Notes under the pieces: generated by a model | The model's database searches: none | Told to the model about the DNA's origin: nothing | The model's input: the letters and a program-made list of their open reading frames with translations, nothing else | Shown here: one piece after another, positions 18,172 through 26,874 of the stretch | Numbering within the stretch: the first letter of the stretch is position 1 | Layout: each line of letters starts with the position of its first letter | Assembly (NCBI RefSeq): GCF_002237645.1 | Contig: NZ_MJUZ01000052.1 | Location: 43,714-107,713, forward strand | Length of the DNA stretch: 64,000 nucleotides | Direction of reading: 5' to 3' | From: Desulfovibrio sp. MES5 | GTDB lineage: Bacteria > Desulfobacterota > Desulfovibrionia > Desulfovibrionales > Desulfovibrionaceae | Made by a program: the position numbers and the translations under genes

Positions 18172-18482
18172 TTTAACTCCTCCTGGTTATGTGTCTGCCG
18201 TGACACAGTTAAGTTAATTAATTCACTAACAAGATTGAGAAAGAAAGGTCAAATACAAAGTTGAGGCAAAATCGCCCCCCTCCTGGCCGCCCGAGCGCAC
18301 ACTTTTTATTGTTTTTTTTCGGCAATGCTCTGGACGACCCGCCAGAAGGACTTACATATAGCTCGCAGTTGGTTAGCCATCTGCCAGAATTTGTCGCGCG
18401 CGCCGTTCTGAGCGGCCCAGAGGGCGACCCGGTCGCTGCGCGAAACTACACGAGAAAAGCTTTCCCCGAGGAGGATCACCAT
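18172..18482. promoter_or_regulatory. Divergent intergenic region of the cytochrome and dnaK genes
   Basis: AT-rich 311 bp that must hold promoters in both directions. A perfect 6-bp dyad TGTGTC-N6-GACACA (18190-18207) is centred 27 bp upstream of the cytochrome start, and GTTAATTAAC-like palindromic sequence lies next to it. For dnaK I see no CIRCE element and no clear sigma-32 promoter. Assignment of any regulator is speculation. Confidence 0.4.
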
Positions 18483-20396
18483 ATGTCCAAAATTATCGGT
18501 ATTGACCTGGGTACTACCAACTCCTGCGTTTACGTCATGGAGGGCAAGGACCCCAAATGCATCACCAATCCTGAAGGCGGCCGCACCACCCCTTCCGTGG
18601 TGGCTTTTACGGATAAGGAACGCCTTGTGGGCGATATTGCCAAACGCCAGGCCGTTACCAATCCCACGCGCACCATTTTCGCCATCAAGCGTCTCATGGG
18701 CCGCAAGTTTGACAGCCCTGAGGTTGACCGCTGGAAGGCGCACAGCCCCTATGCCATCGTCAAAGCCCCCAATGCCGACGCCGGTGTTGAGGTGGACGGT
18801 CGCACCTACAGCGCGCCTGAAATTTCGGCCATGATCCTGGCCAAGCTGAAGGCCGACGCCGAAGCGTACCTGGGTGAAACCGTTACCGAAGCCGTCATTA
18901 CGGTTCCGGCCTACTTCAACGATGCCCAGCGTCAGGCCACCAAGGACGCGGGCCGCATCGCCGGTCTTGAAGTAAAGCGCATCATCAACGAGCCCACGGC
19001 CGCCTCGCTGGCCTACGGCGCGGACAAGAAGGCCAACGAGAAAATCGCGGTCTTCGACCTTGGCGGCGGCACGTTTGATATTTCCATTCTGGAAGTGGGC
19101 GACAACGTTGTTGAAGTGCGCGCCACCAATGGCGACACCTTCCTCGGCGGCGAAGACTTTGACCAGCGCGTCATCAACTTCCTGGTTGAAGAGTTCAAGA
19201 AAGAGAACGGCATTGACCTGTCCAAGGACAGCATGGCCCTGCAACGCCTGAAGGAAGCCGCTGAAAAGGCCAAGAAAGACCTTTCCACCTCTATGGAAAC
19301 CGAGGTCAATCTGCCCTTTATCACGGCTGACCAGAACGGCCCCAAGCACATGCTCATGAAGATCAGCCGCGCCAAGCTGGAATCCCTTGTGGGCGACCTC
19401 GTGGACAGCACCATCGAGCCCTGCAAGAAGGCCCTGGCCGACGCCGGCATGTCCGCCAGCCAGATCGACGAGGTCATCCTCGTGGGCGGCATGACCCGCA
19501 TGCCCCTGGTGCAGCAGGTTGTGGGCAAGTTCTTTGGCAAGGAGCCCAACCGCTCCGTCAACCCTGACGAAGTGGTGGCCATGGGCGCCGCCATCCAGGG
19601 CGGCATCCTCAGCGGCGACGTGAAGGACGTGCTGCTGCTCGACGTGACCCCGCTTTCCCTCGGCATTGAAACCATGGGCAGCGTGTTCACCAAACTTATC
19701 GAGCGCAACACCACCATCCCCACGCGCAAAAGCCAGGTCTTTACCACGGCTTCGGACAATCAGCCCTCGGTGTCCATCCACGTGCTCCAGGGCGAACGTC
19801 CCATGGCTGGCGACAACATGACCCTGGCCCGCTTTGACCTTACGGGCATTCCCCCGGCGCCCCGCGGCGTGCCGCAGATCGAAGTGTCTTTTGACATCGA
19901 CGCCAACGGCATCGTCAACGTGTCCGCCAAGGACATGGGCACCGGCAAGGAACAGTCCATCAAGATCACGGCTTCTTCCGGCCTGTCCGAAGACGACATC
20001 CAGAAGCTGGTGCGTGAGGCTGAAACCCACGCCGACGAAGACAAGAAGAAGCAGGAGCTTATTGAAGCCCGCAACCATGCCGACAGCCTTATTTACGGTA
20101 CTGAAAAGTCCCTGGCCGACCTGGGCGACAAGGCTGACGCCACGGTGAAGAGCGATATTGAAACCAAGATGGCCGACCTGCGCAAGCTGATGGAAGGCGA
20201 AGACGCCGCTGCCATCAAGGCCGCCACGGACGAGCTCGCCAAGGCCTCCCACAAGCTGGCCGAGCAGCTCTACCAGCAGCAGGCCCAGCAGACGGGCGGC
20301 CAGCCCGGCCCGCAGGCGGGCGCGGCTGAAGGCCAGTCCCACGGCAATGCCGGGGACGACGTGGTGGACGCCGACTACACCGAAGTGAAGAAATAA
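18483..20396 (+). CDS. dnaK: Chaperone protein DnaK (Hsp70)
   Basis: 637 residues starting [20 protein letters not shown] with GAGGAGG about seven bases before the ATG at 18483. The nucleotide-binding domain shows [29 protein letters not shown] and [14 protein letters not shown]; the linker [16 protein letters not shown] precedes the substrate-binding domain and a Gln/Gly-rich lid tail ending [12 protein letters not shown]. It refolds proteins in ATP cycles with DnaJ and GrpE. grpE is not adjacent and dnaJ is 8 kb downstream, so this is a solitary dnaK locus. Confidence 0.98.
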   Translation: MSKIIGIDLGTTNSCVYVMEGKDPKCITNPEGGRTTPSVVAFTDKERLVGDIAKRQAVTNPTRTIFAIKRLMGRKFDSPEVDRWKAHSPYAIVKAPNADAGVEVDGRTYSAPEISAMILAKLKADAEAYLGETVTEAVITVPAYFNDAQRQATKDAGRIAGLEVKRIINEPTAASLAYGADKKANEKIAVFDLGGGTFDISILEVGDNVVEVRATNGDTFLGGEDFDQRVINFLVEEFKKENGIDLSKDSMALQRLKEAAEKAKKDLSTSMETEVNLPFITADQNGPKHMLMKISRAKLESLVGDLVDSTIEPCKKALADAGMSASQIDEVILVGGMTRMPLVQQVVGKFFGKEPNRSVNPDEVVAMGAAIQGGILSGDVKDVLLLDVTPLSLGIETMGSVFTKLIERNTTIPTRKSQVFTTASDNQPSVSIHVLQGERPMAGDNMTLARFDLTGIPPAPRGVPQIEVSFDIDANGIVNVSAKDMGTGKEQSIKITASSGLSEDDIQKLVREAETHADEDKKKQELIEARNHADSLIYGTEKSLADLGDKADATVKSDIETKMADLRKLMEGEDAAAIKAATDELAKASHKLAEQLYQQQAQQTGGQPGPQAGAAEGQSHGNAGDDVVDADYTEVKK

Positions 20397-20572
20397 GCAC
20401 GCCAGAAGCTGCTGACAGCAGTGTTTCACCAGGTTTGCCGACCGGTTCCGGCTGCGGGCGTTCGCGCCCGCGCCCACCGGCGGCCAAGCGGTTTGCCAGC
20501 CTGACGGCGAGGCGGGCCGCGCCCGGACTTGGGCGAACCTGGGTGAACTTGCCTCAATGCCTCCACTGTACT

Positions 20573-20612
20573 AAAAAGGTCTGGCTCCCTGTGAGCCAGA
20601 CCTTTTGCTTTT
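20573..20612 (+). terminator. Intrinsic terminator after dnaK
   Basis: AAAAGGTCTGGCTC/GAGCCAGACCTTTT stem with 5-base loop followed by GCTTTTTG; about 180 bp after the dnaK stop. A-rich sequence on the left side would let it work on the other strand as well. Confidence 0.85.
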
Positions 20613-20661
20613 TGCGGGCATAACAAGCGCCCGTATAATACCTATCCTGTCGGAGGATACA

Positions 20662-22023
20662 GTGCGTACATCCACGACGTATAGCCGCGCCCTCGCGCGC
20701 CTGACGCTTGGCCTTCTGGCGCTCCTGCTGCTCGGCAGCCTCAGCGCCTGCAAGATGCCTTTCAGCGGGCAGGGCGCTCCCGTGGCCCCAGCCAAACCGG
20801 TTGCTGGCCCCGGAACCTGCGTGGCTTTGGCCTTGCCTTCTTCCGGGCCGTATGCGCCCATTGGAAGCAAAATCCGCCAGGGCGCTCAGATGGCCCAAAA
20901 GGAAATGGCTGCCAATGGCGTGAACATGCGCCTTGAAATAATCAACACATCCGCTGCTGACTGGCTGCAAAAACTCAAAGCCCTGCCGCCGTCCTGCACC
21001 GTGGTGGGCGGCCCCCTTCAGGCCTCCAATTACGCGCAGGCCCGCAACGCGGGCGTCACCACCGAACGCGCGCTCTTCACCTTTCTTCCCTCCCTTGAAC
21101 AGGGCGACGAAGGCACGCGCGCGTGGCGCTTTTTCCCCAGTCCCCAGGACCAGATCGACGCGCTCATCGGCTTTGCGTCCGACGGCCTGAACATACGCAG
21201 CTACGGGGCCTTCTACCCCAGCGACGCTTACGGCGCGCGCATGACGGGCCTTCTGGAGCAAAGCCTCTACAAGCGCAACATGGCTCTGCAAAAAGCCTCG
21301 TATAATCCGGGAGACTCCACATCGTGGAGTACCGCTGTCGCGCCCCTCATCAATGCAAAAACGCCTGAAGGCAGCAGCACCCCCGTGCCGCAGACAGCCT
21401 TTGAAGCCCTGTTTCTTCCCGATTCGTGGAAGAATATGGAGATGCTGACCACAAGCCTGCTCTATAATGGCGAAGACCGCCTGGTGCTGCTCGGCACCAC
21501 GCTGTGGGAGCAGGGGCTCTCCGGCAAGGTCGTGAACATGCCTGAAAAGTATGCCCTCGCGGTCTTTCCCGCCGCGTGGAACGCCGCCCGCGCTCCTCGC
21601 GCCCTGCAAGCGCCCGGTTCGGACTTCTGGACGGCTCTTGGCTATGATTTCACCCGCTTTGCCGTGAGCCTCGGTCTTGATACGCGCCTCAGCTCGCCGG
21701 AAATCACCGCCCGCGTGCAGCGCGCCTCGCAGATGGTCTGGGGCATGGCTCCCATCACCTGGGACAATGCCGGCGTGGCACACCAGAAGCTCTTCATCTT
21801 CGGCGTGTCGTCCTCAGGCATGGTGCCCGTTGTTCTGGAAGACTTCCGCCAGACCCACAGCAATATCCTGCAGCAGTCCGCGCTGCGCATGCAGGGCCTG
21901 CCCCCTGTGGATGCGGCGGGCAATCCCGTCACGCCAGCCGAGGGGCAACAACAGCCAACGCTCCAGCCCATCGGCACCACGCCGCGTCCCTCGTACAAGC
22001 TCAGTCTGCCCTCACACCTCTAG
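20662..22023 (+). CDS. Lipoprotein with periplasmic-binding-protein fold (LppC/penicillin-binding protein activator-like)
   Basis: 453 residues from GTG at 20662, which has GGAGG at 20652-20656; an earlier in-frame start at 20605 overlaps the terminator and is rejected. The N-terminus is a lipoprotein signal (LGLLALLLLGSLSAC, lipobox LSAC). The mature part begins VALALPSSGPYAPIGSKIRQ, as in type I ABC-transporter solute receptors and LpoA/LppC proteins, and the body continues with the two-lobed binding fold. No ABC transporter genes are nearby, which favours an envelope-anchored accessory protein over a transport receptor. It lies 56 bp before gatC, probably in one transcript. Confidence 0.78.
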   Translation: MRTSTTYSRALARLTLGLLALLLLGSLSACKMPFSGQGAPVAPAKPVAGPGTCVALALPSSGPYAPIGSKIRQGAQMAQKEMAANGVNMRLEIINTSAADWLQKLKALPPSCTVVGGPLQASNYAQARNAGVTTERALFTFLPSLEQGDEGTRAWRFFPSPQDQIDALIGFASDGLNIRSYGAFYPSDAYGARMTGLLEQSLYKRNMALQKASYNPGDSTSWSTAVAPLINAKTPEGSSTPVPQTAFEALFLPDSWKNMEMLTTSLLYNGEDRLVLLGTTLWEQGLSGKVVNMPEKYALAVFPAAWNAARAPRALQAPGSDFWTALGYDFTRFAVSLGLDTRLSSPEITARVQRASQMVWGMAPITWDNAGVAHQKLFIFGVSSSGMVPVVLEDFRQTHSNILQQSALRMQGLPPVDAAGNPVTPAEGQQQPTLQPIGTTPRPSYKLSLPSHL

Positions 22024-22079
22024 AACACCATCTTTGGCCCGGCGAGCAAAACGCCGCCGGGCCGACAAAGGACTTCATA

Positions 22080-22376
22080 ATGGCAGAGAATAAAGGCATC
22101 GGTTCAAAAGAAGTGGCCCACATGGCCCAACTTTCACGGCTCAGTCTGAGCGGGCAGGAGCAGGAGCTTTTTGCCCGGCAACTGGGCGACATCCTCGGCT
22201 ATATGGATGTGCTCGCCAAGGTGGACACCAGCGCCGTTGAACCCCTGTACAGCCCGGCGCATCATACGTCCGCCGCGCGTGAAGACGTGGCCGCCCATGT
22301 GCGCACCCGTCAGGAAGTGCTGGCCAATGCCCCCGAGGCTGACGGCGAATACTTCATGGTGCCCCGCATCGTCTAG
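22080..22376 (+). CDS. gatC: Aspartyl/glutamyl-tRNA(Asn/Gln) amidotransferase subunit C
   Basis: 98 residues: VAHMAQLSRLSLSGQEQELF near the start and EVLANAPEADGEYFMVPRIV at the end are typical. GatC clamps GatA to GatB in the enzyme that converts Glu-tRNA-Gln or Asp-tRNA-Asn to the correct amidated forms. AAAGGA precedes the ATG. The stop codon lies in a CTAG that also forms the presumed target duplication of the 151-bp element that follows, and gatA starts only 480 bp later. Confidence 0.94.
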   Translation: MAENKGIGSKEVAHMAQLSRLSLSGQEQELFARQLGDILGYMDVLAKVDTSAVEPLYSPAHHTSAAREDVAAHVRTRQEVLANAPEADGEYFMVPRIV

Positions 22377-22527
22377 GGAAACGCTGATTTATTCCGTTTG
22401 GCGGCGTTGCTTCACTTTTTTTGAAACAGTCGAGGACGGAAAAGTCCACTCCTGCTTCAAAAAAAGAGCGCGCCTTGCCAAACGAAACAACTGCGCGTTT
22501 CCAAGAGGCTCTTTAATCAGTGCTTTC
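22377..22527. mobile_element. Likely MITE, 151 bp, between gatC and gatA
   Basis: Flanked by CTAG at 22373-22376 and 22528-22531. The outer ends are imperfect inverted repeats: GGGAAACGCTGATTTA on the left and, reversed, GAAAGCACTGATTAAAG on the right. An inner inverted pair, 22395-22425 against 22456-22484, starts CGTTTGGC on both strands and ends TTTTTTTGAA, so the whole unit can fold into one long hairpin. There is no coding capacity. A 4-bp CTAG-type duplication is compatible with IS5-group transposases, but no parent element is in the window. Confidence 0.65.
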
Positions 22528-22530
22528 CTA

Positions 22531-22654
22531 GAGCATTTAACACTTTAAATGCTCATGCACGGCGGGCAAAAACCTGCCTACTCGCATTTCGTGGCAGGGA
22601 TTTTCAGAAAAATCCTTGCAGAACAGTTAACTCGTTTCATTCATAAACTGCTCC
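22531..22654 (+). repeat. Family C intergenic element, copy 1
   Basis: Shares length, order and most bases with the copy at 30991-31113. Four stem-loops: GAGCATTT/AAATGCTC, a GCAGG-type stem around CAAAAACC, AGGATTTT/AAAATCCT, and a long-range AACAGTT/AACTG pair closing at CTGCTCC. It begins directly on the right-hand CTAG of the presumed MITE. The remaining 200 bp to gatA hold nothing recognisable. Confidence 0.75.
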
Positions 22655-22856
22655 AGGCGGATTGGCGTTGAGAACGGCCATTCGCAACAGTTACGGCACG
22701 GCAGTTGCGGCAAGCGGGCACGCCGCCGCAGAAGGGCGGCTTCCTGGCAGCCCGCATGGCAAGATTGCCCAAAAGCCCCGCTCCCGGAGCATGCGTACTC
22801 CCGGAGACCTGTTTGTATTCGCGCAAATACCGTAAGCGGAACACTTGAGAATACCC

Positions 22857-24317
22857 ATGACCGACATATGCTCCCTCTCCCTCACGGCTGTGGCCCAGGC
22901 GCTGCAAAAAAAAGAACTGAGCGCCGAACAAGTGGCCGCCGCCTGCCTTGACCGCGTGGCCGCCACCGAGCCAGCACTGGCCGCCCTGCTGCATGTGGAC
23001 GCTGAAAACGCCCTGGCAACGGCCGCCGCCCTGGACAAGGCTGGCCCCGACGCTTCGCGTCCTCTGTGGGGCGTGCCTGTCACGGTTAAAGACGCCCTTT
23101 CCACCAAGGGCATGCCCACCACCTCCGGCTCGCGCATACTGGAAGGCTATACCCCTTTTTACGACGCCTTTGTGGTGCAAAAACTGCGTGAAGCCGGAGC
23201 CGTCATTCTGGGCAAGGCCAACATGGACGAATTCGCCATGGGCTCCAGCACGGAAAACTCGGCCTACCAGACCACCCGCAACCCCTGGAACGTCAACAAG
23301 GTTCCCGGCGGATCCAGCGGCGGTTCCGCAGCCTCGGTGGCTTCCGGCCAGTGCTTTGCCTCGCTGGGAACGGATACGGGCGGCTCCATACGTCAGCCCG
23401 CCGCGTTCTGCGGCTGCGTGGGCCTCAAGCCCACCTATGGCCGCGTTTCACGCTACGGCGTTATCGCCTACGGCTCGTCTCTGGATCAGGTGGGGCCGCT
23501 GACCCGCAGCGTTACCGACTGCGCGCGCGTTCTTACCGCCATTGCCGGGCCGGACGCCCGCGACAACACCTGCGACCCGCGCCCCGCTGAAGACTACACG
23601 GCCAATCTCGACAGCCGCCCCCTCAAGGGCGCGCGCCTGGGCGTTCCCCGCGAGTTTTACGGCAAAGGGCTGTCCGCGGAAGTTCGTGCCGCCTGCGAAA
23701 CCGCCATGCAGACAGCCAGGGACAACGGCGCTGAACTTGTGGAAGTGGGCCTGCCCCATACGGATGCGGCCATTGCCACCTACTATATCATCGCCATGGC
23801 CGAAGCCAGCTCCAACCTGGCCCGTTTTGACGGCGTCCGCTTCGGCCACCGCGCCGCTGACATAAAAAACCTTGAAGAACTCTACGTGCGCAGCCGCACC
23901 GAGGGCTTTGGACAGGAAGTCAAACGCCGCATCATGCTTGGAGCCTACGTTCTTTCCTCCGGCTATTACGACGCCTATTACCGCAAGGCCGCACAGGTGC
24001 GCCGCCTTATCCGCGACGAACTGCTGGCGGCCCTTGACCAGTGCGACGCGCTGCTGGCCCCGGTGTCGCCCGTCACCGCCAGCGACCTGGGCAGCAATAC
24101 CGCAGACCCGCTTGAGATTTATCTCATGGACGCCTACACCCTGTCCCTGAACCTGGCGGGCCTGCCCGGCCTTTCACTGCCGGTGGGCCTTGGCGCGGAA
24201 AGCCGCATGCCCGTGGGCATGCAACTCATCGGCAAGCCCTTTGCCGAAGCGCAGTTGCTGGCCCTTGGTCACAGCATGGAAGAAGCCCTGCCTGCCATCG
24301 GCAGCCCCAAGCTGTAA
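22857..24317 (+). CDS. gatA: Aspartyl/glutamyl-tRNA(Asn/Gln) amidotransferase subunit A
   Basis: 486 residues, an amidase-signature enzyme that releases ammonia from glutamine for transamidation on GatB. The Ser-cisSer-Lys triad is visible: K78 (VPVTVKDA), S153 ([10 protein letters not shown]) and S177 ([10 protein letters not shown]). ATG at 22857 fits the family start; a TTG at 22845 is also in frame, and the Shine-Dalgarno is weak. gatB is not in the window. The distance from gatC suggests that the repeats split a former operon or are now part of its transcript. Confidence 0.97.
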   Translation: MTDICSLSLTAVAQALQKKELSAEQVAAACLDRVAATEPALAALLHVDAENALATAAALDKAGPDASRPLWGVPVTVKDALSTKGMPTTSGSRILEGYTPFYDAFVVQKLREAGAVILGKANMDEFAMGSSTENSAYQTTRNPWNVNKVPGGSSGGSAASVASGQCFASLGTDTGGSIRQPAAFCGCVGLKPTYGRVSRYGVIAYGSSLDQVGPLTRSVTDCARVLTAIAGPDARDNTCDPRPAEDYTANLDSRPLKGARLGVPREFYGKGLSAEVRAACETAMQTARDNGAELVEVGLPHTDAAIATYYIIAMAEASSNLARFDGVRFGHRAADIKNLEELYVRSRTEGFGQEVKRRIMLGAYVLSSGYYDAYYRKAAQVRRLIRDELLAALDQCDALLAPVSPVTASDLGSNTADPLEIYLMDAYTLSLNLAGLPGLSLPVGLGAESRMPVGMQLIGKPFAEAQLLALGHSMEEALPAIGSPKL

Positions 24318-24408
24318 CGGCCAAGCGCACGTAAAAGAACATCCCTGATGAGTGAAGGCGCAGGACAAAGAGTACTGCCTGCCGCAAAACGCCTCATGGA
24401 GGCATGAC

Positions 24409-24963
24409 ATGAAGAAAGCTCTTGTCATAATTGACGTTCAGAATGACTACTTCCCCGGTGGAAAGATGGAACTGGATGGAAGCGACAAAGCCGGAGCCAA
24501 AGCTGGCCTGTTGCTTGAAACATTCAGGAGGTTGCAGCTGCCGGTCATCCATGTGCAACATGTGGCCATGCAGCCCGGCGCAACGTTTTTTCTGCCGGAC
24601 ACCGAAGGGGTTAACATCCACAAATGTGTCCTGCCGGAAAGCGGCGAGCCCGTGGTCGTCAAGCATTTTCCCAATTCGTTCCGCGAGACGACGCTGAAAA
24701 AACATCTGGAAGACAAAGGCATCACGCAACTGGTTGTGGCCGGAATGATGTCGCACATGTGCGTGGATACCACTGTTCGTGCGGCTTTTGATCTCGGCTA
24801 TGCCTGCATTCTTGCACACGATGCCTGCGCCACAAGAACACTGACCCTCGCGGATCAATCCGTGGCGGCGGATCAGGTGCATCTGGCCTTCATGGCCGCG
24901 CTGAACGGCGTCTTTGCATCCGTGCGCTCTACAGACGATATCTGCAAGGAATTATCGGCCTAG
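24409..24963 (+). CDS. Isochorismatase-like cysteine hydrolase
   Basis: 184 residues from ATG 24409 with GGAGG seven bases upstream. The catalytic triad of the family is present: D9 (VIIDVQNDYF), K85 (VVKHFPNSF) and C118 (GMMSHMCVDTTVRAAFDLGY) with the usual GMMSHMCVDTT context. Members hydrolyse nicotinamide, isochorismate, N-carbamoyl compounds or similar amides. PncA-type zinc ligands are not obvious, so nicotinamidase is not favoured. Probably a single-gene unit. Confidence 0.9.
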   Translation: MKKALVIIDVQNDYFPGGKMELDGSDKAGAKAGLLLETFRRLQLPVIHVQHVAMQPGATFFLPDTEGVNIHKCVLPESGEPVVVKHFPNSFRETTLKKHLEDKGITQLVVAGMMSHMCVDTTVRAAFDLGYACILAHDACATRTLTLADQSVAADQVHLAFMAALNGVFASVRSTDDICKELSA

Positions 24964-24994
24964 CGGCTGGATAACAGGGATGATAGCGGGATTT

Positions 24995-25034
24995 GTGGGG
25001 GAGGGACCCTTTTGCAAAAGGGTCCCTCCCCCAC
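24995..25034. repeat. Family A palindrome, copy A1 (perfect 40 bp)
   Basis: Left arm GTGGGGGAGGGACCCTTTTG is the exact reverse complement of the right arm, with no unpaired loop base required by sequence. It starts 31 bp after the hydrolase stop and is extended on the right by C-rich sequence. No U-run follows the stem. Confidence 0.85.
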
Positions 25035-25161
25035 GCCCCCACCCCCAAAAATCTTACGGGATTTCAGTACGGCACAAAGAGCTTTCTGCTCTGAAGCTGG
25101 GGACCAGAGGCGGCGTCTTAATGGCATCGCCATCTCAAAAATTATCCGCGCGGACAACGCA

Positions 25162-25188
25162 AATAACGCGAATAACGCGAATAACGCG
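25162..25188 (+). repeat. Tandem repeat, three perfect copies of a 9-mer
   Basis: AATAACGCG repeated three times, with degenerate part-copies on each side. It lies in the 380-bp gap between the hydrolase and the guanidinium exporter, which has no other gene. Confidence 0.85.
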
Positions 25189-25266
25189 AATACCCCGCCG
25201 CAACTCTTCGTGGCCAACGCCTGACCCCGCAGTGCCCAGAACTATTTCACGTGAACCTGCCTATCC

Positions 25267-25302
25267 AACAAAAAAGCCGCTTTTTACAGCGGCTTTTTTG
25301 TT
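25267..25302 (-). terminator. Intrinsic terminator after the guanidinium exporter gene
   Basis: AACAAAAAAGCCGC/GCGGCTTTTTTGTT stem, U-rich on both strands, 43 bp beyond the exporter stop codon on the minus strand. Confidence 0.85.
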
Positions 25303-25345
25303 GGGAGATGTGCGATTAGGGGAATGTCACGAGGGTAAATGGCGG

Positions 25346-25660
25346 TCACGAAGAAAGCTTCATCATCACAAGCCCGGTCACTATAAGCGCGGCCGCGCCC
25401 ACGCGCATGGCGTTGGCAGGCTCGCCGAGCACCAGTATGCCCAGTAAAAACGCGCCCACCGCGCCTATGCCGGTCCAGATGGTATATGCCGTGCCCAGGG
25501 GCAGGCTTTTCATGGCTACGGATAACAGCGCAAAGCTGGCGGCCATTGCCACAAAGGTGAGTACCGAGGGCAGAGGCCTGGTGAAACCAAGCGACAGCTT
25601 CATTGTATATGCCCAGACAACCTCAAGCAATCCGGCGAAAAAAAGAAAAATCCAGGCCAT
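25346..25660 (-). CDS. gdx: Guanidinium exporter Gdx/SugE (SMR family)
   Basis: 104 residues with four transmembrane helices. The start MAWIFLFFAGLLEVVWAYTM carries the essential SMR glutamate (E13) and the Gdx-type context; GTAYTIWTGIGAVGAFLLGI and the end TGLVMMKLSS match SugE rather than EmrE. Gdx proteins swap guanidinium for protons as dual-topology dimers. AAGGAG lies 7-8 bases before the ATG at 25660 (a GTG one codon earlier is less well placed). The guanidine-II riboswitch just upstream independently supports the substrate. Confidence 0.95.
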   Translation of the reverse strand: MAWIFLFFAGLLEVVWAYTMKLSLGFTRPLPSVLTFVAMAASFALLSVAMKSLPLGTAYTIWTGIGAVGAFLLGILVLGEPANAMRVGAAALIVTGLVMMKLSS

Positions 25661-25681
25661 CACGGCTCTCCTTGATCAGAG

Positions 25682-25727
25682 CCGGGTCGTCCCGGATTAC
25701 ATACCCTTTATGGGGGAGGTCGTCCTC
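25682..25727 (-). promoter_or_regulatory. Guanidine-II riboswitch (mini-ykkC)
   Basis: On the minus strand two short hairpins each present an ACGA loop: GAGG-ACGA-CCTC (25727-25716) and CCGGG-ACGA-CCCGG (25695-25682), joined by a 20-base linker and followed at once by the AAGGAG of gdx. This is the mini-ykkC architecture, in which guanidinium binds the paired ACGR loops and frees the ribosome-binding site. The gene it precedes is the expected target. Confidence 0.92.
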
Positions 25728-25731
25728 ACGT

Positions 25732-25759
25732 ATTATAGTATATAAGAGCGAAGTGCCAA
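25732..25759 (-). promoter_or_regulatory. Sigma-70-type promoter of gdx
   Basis: Minus strand TTGGCA (25759-25754), 16-base spacer, perfect TATAAT (25737-25732). Transcription would begin just before the first riboswitch hairpin. Confidence 0.78.
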
Positions 25760-25908
25760 CTGTCCAGTTGGGCAGATGGCGCGCAGTGGCTGTAAAGGCT
25801 GAAAAAGAGAGCGGCGATCGGTGCGGACGAAAGGCAGGCGGCCCCTGCCCCACTTCAAATCATGAAACGCCTCGTGCCATACTGAACTGCGACAAGGGTT
25901 TTAGGGGG

Positions 25909-25950
25909 TGTGGGCGTGGGACCCTTTTGCAAAAGGGTCCCACGCCCACA
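25909..25950. repeat. Family A palindrome, copy A2 (perfect 42 bp)
   Basis: The last 20 bases of the left arm read GTGGGCGTGGGACCCTTTTG and the right arm is the exact reverse complement. Compared with copy A1 it differs at two positions in each arm, and the changes match. It lies 25 bp from the stop of the M23 peptidase gene. Confidence 0.85.
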
Positions 25951-25974
25951 AAAAATTTCAAAGCGGCAGTGTAT

Positions 25975-26874
25975 CTAATCAAGAATGTAGCGCATGGGGT
26001 TCACCGGCACGCCGTTGAGGCGCACTTCATAATGCAGGTGCGGGCCGGTGGTTCTTCCGCTCATGCCCACATTGCCGATGACCTGCCCCCGCTTGACCCA
26101 CACGCCCACAGGCACGGCGCAACGCTGCATGTGCCCGTACTTGGTGATAACGCCGCCGCCGTGGTTGATTTCAAGGCTCAAGCCGTACGCGCCGTCTTGG
26201 CCGGACTGCGTAACCAGCCCCTGTGCCGGAGCCACCACGGGGGTGCCTATGCGGTTGGTGATGTCCAGCCCCTTGTGGAAGTGCCCCCGACCGCCGAAGG
26301 GCGAGGAGCGCCAGCCGAAGCTGGAAGACACAAAGCCCACCACGGGCCAGATTGTGGGCATGGAGGTCAGCGCGTCCCTGTTTTCGCGCAGGGCCAGCAA
26401 GAGGTCCTGCTGGCGCACTTCTTCAAGACGTGCGGATTGCGAAAGCCGCTCAAGAAAATCCTGCATTTTGCGGGCGGCCAGCTCCTGCCGGTGCAGGGGC
26501 AGGTAAGACCGTGAAAAATCGCCCGCGACATCAAGGCCGCCGCCAGCATCGGCGGGGTCTTTTTCCATATTCATCATGATGCGCAGCTTGGAGTCGAAGC
26601 TCTGAACCCTTTGCAGGTCGCGCCCCACCTGCGAAATGCGCTCGGCCAGATTGACCAGCTGGCGGCGCTGCTCGCTGATGACGCGCTGGGCGTTTATAAG
26701 GTCGTCGTTGAGATGGCGCGCCTCGAGCCAGGCGCGCACCAGCCAGACATTGCAGGCTGCCAGAGCCACCACAAGAACGCAGGCAAAAAAGCCGAACCAG
26801 CCCCGCATCCGCAGATTACGGCTGCCGCTACGACCTTCCTTGAATATGACAATGTGATATTTGCCGAAAAGCAT
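25975..26874 (-). CDS. M23 family (LytM-type) metallopeptidase, membrane anchored
   Basis: 299 residues: a short basic cytoplasmic tail, one transmembrane segment (about 26-46, GFFACVLVVALAACNVWLV), a coiled-coil stretch (about 55-95), and a C-terminal peptidase domain. The zinc and catalytic motifs are complete: HFHKGLDI (HxxxD), KYGHM and PHLHYEV (HxH). Such enzymes cut peptidoglycan cross-bridges or activate amidases. Because all ligands are present it should be an active hydrolase rather than an EnvC-like degenerate regulator. The start ATG lacks a clear Shine-Dalgarno. Confidence 0.9.
   Translation of the reverse strand: MLFGKYHIVIFKEGRSGSRNLRMRGWFGFFACVLVVALAACNVWLVRAWLEARHLNDDLINAQRVISEQRRQLVNLAERISQVGRDLQRVQSFDSKLRIMMNMEKDPADAGGGLDVAGDFSRSYLPLHRQELAARKMQDFLERLSQSARLEEVRQQDLLLALRENRDALTSMPTIWPVVGFVSSSFGWRSSPFGGRGHFHKGLDITNRIGTPVVAPAQGLVTQSGQDGAYGLSLEINHGGGVITKYGHMQRCAVPVGVWVKRGQVIGNVGMSGRTTGPHLHYEVRLNGVPVNPMRYILD

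Noticed and set aside
18306..20477. 723-codon frame on the minus strand opposite dnaK
   Set aside because: Antisense shadow of dnaK; no ribosome site or family motif.
24995..25034. Family A palindromes as plain Rho-independent terminators
   Set aside because: No T-run follows the stems, and genes nearby often have a separate good terminator (for example gdx), so this simple explanation is insufficient.
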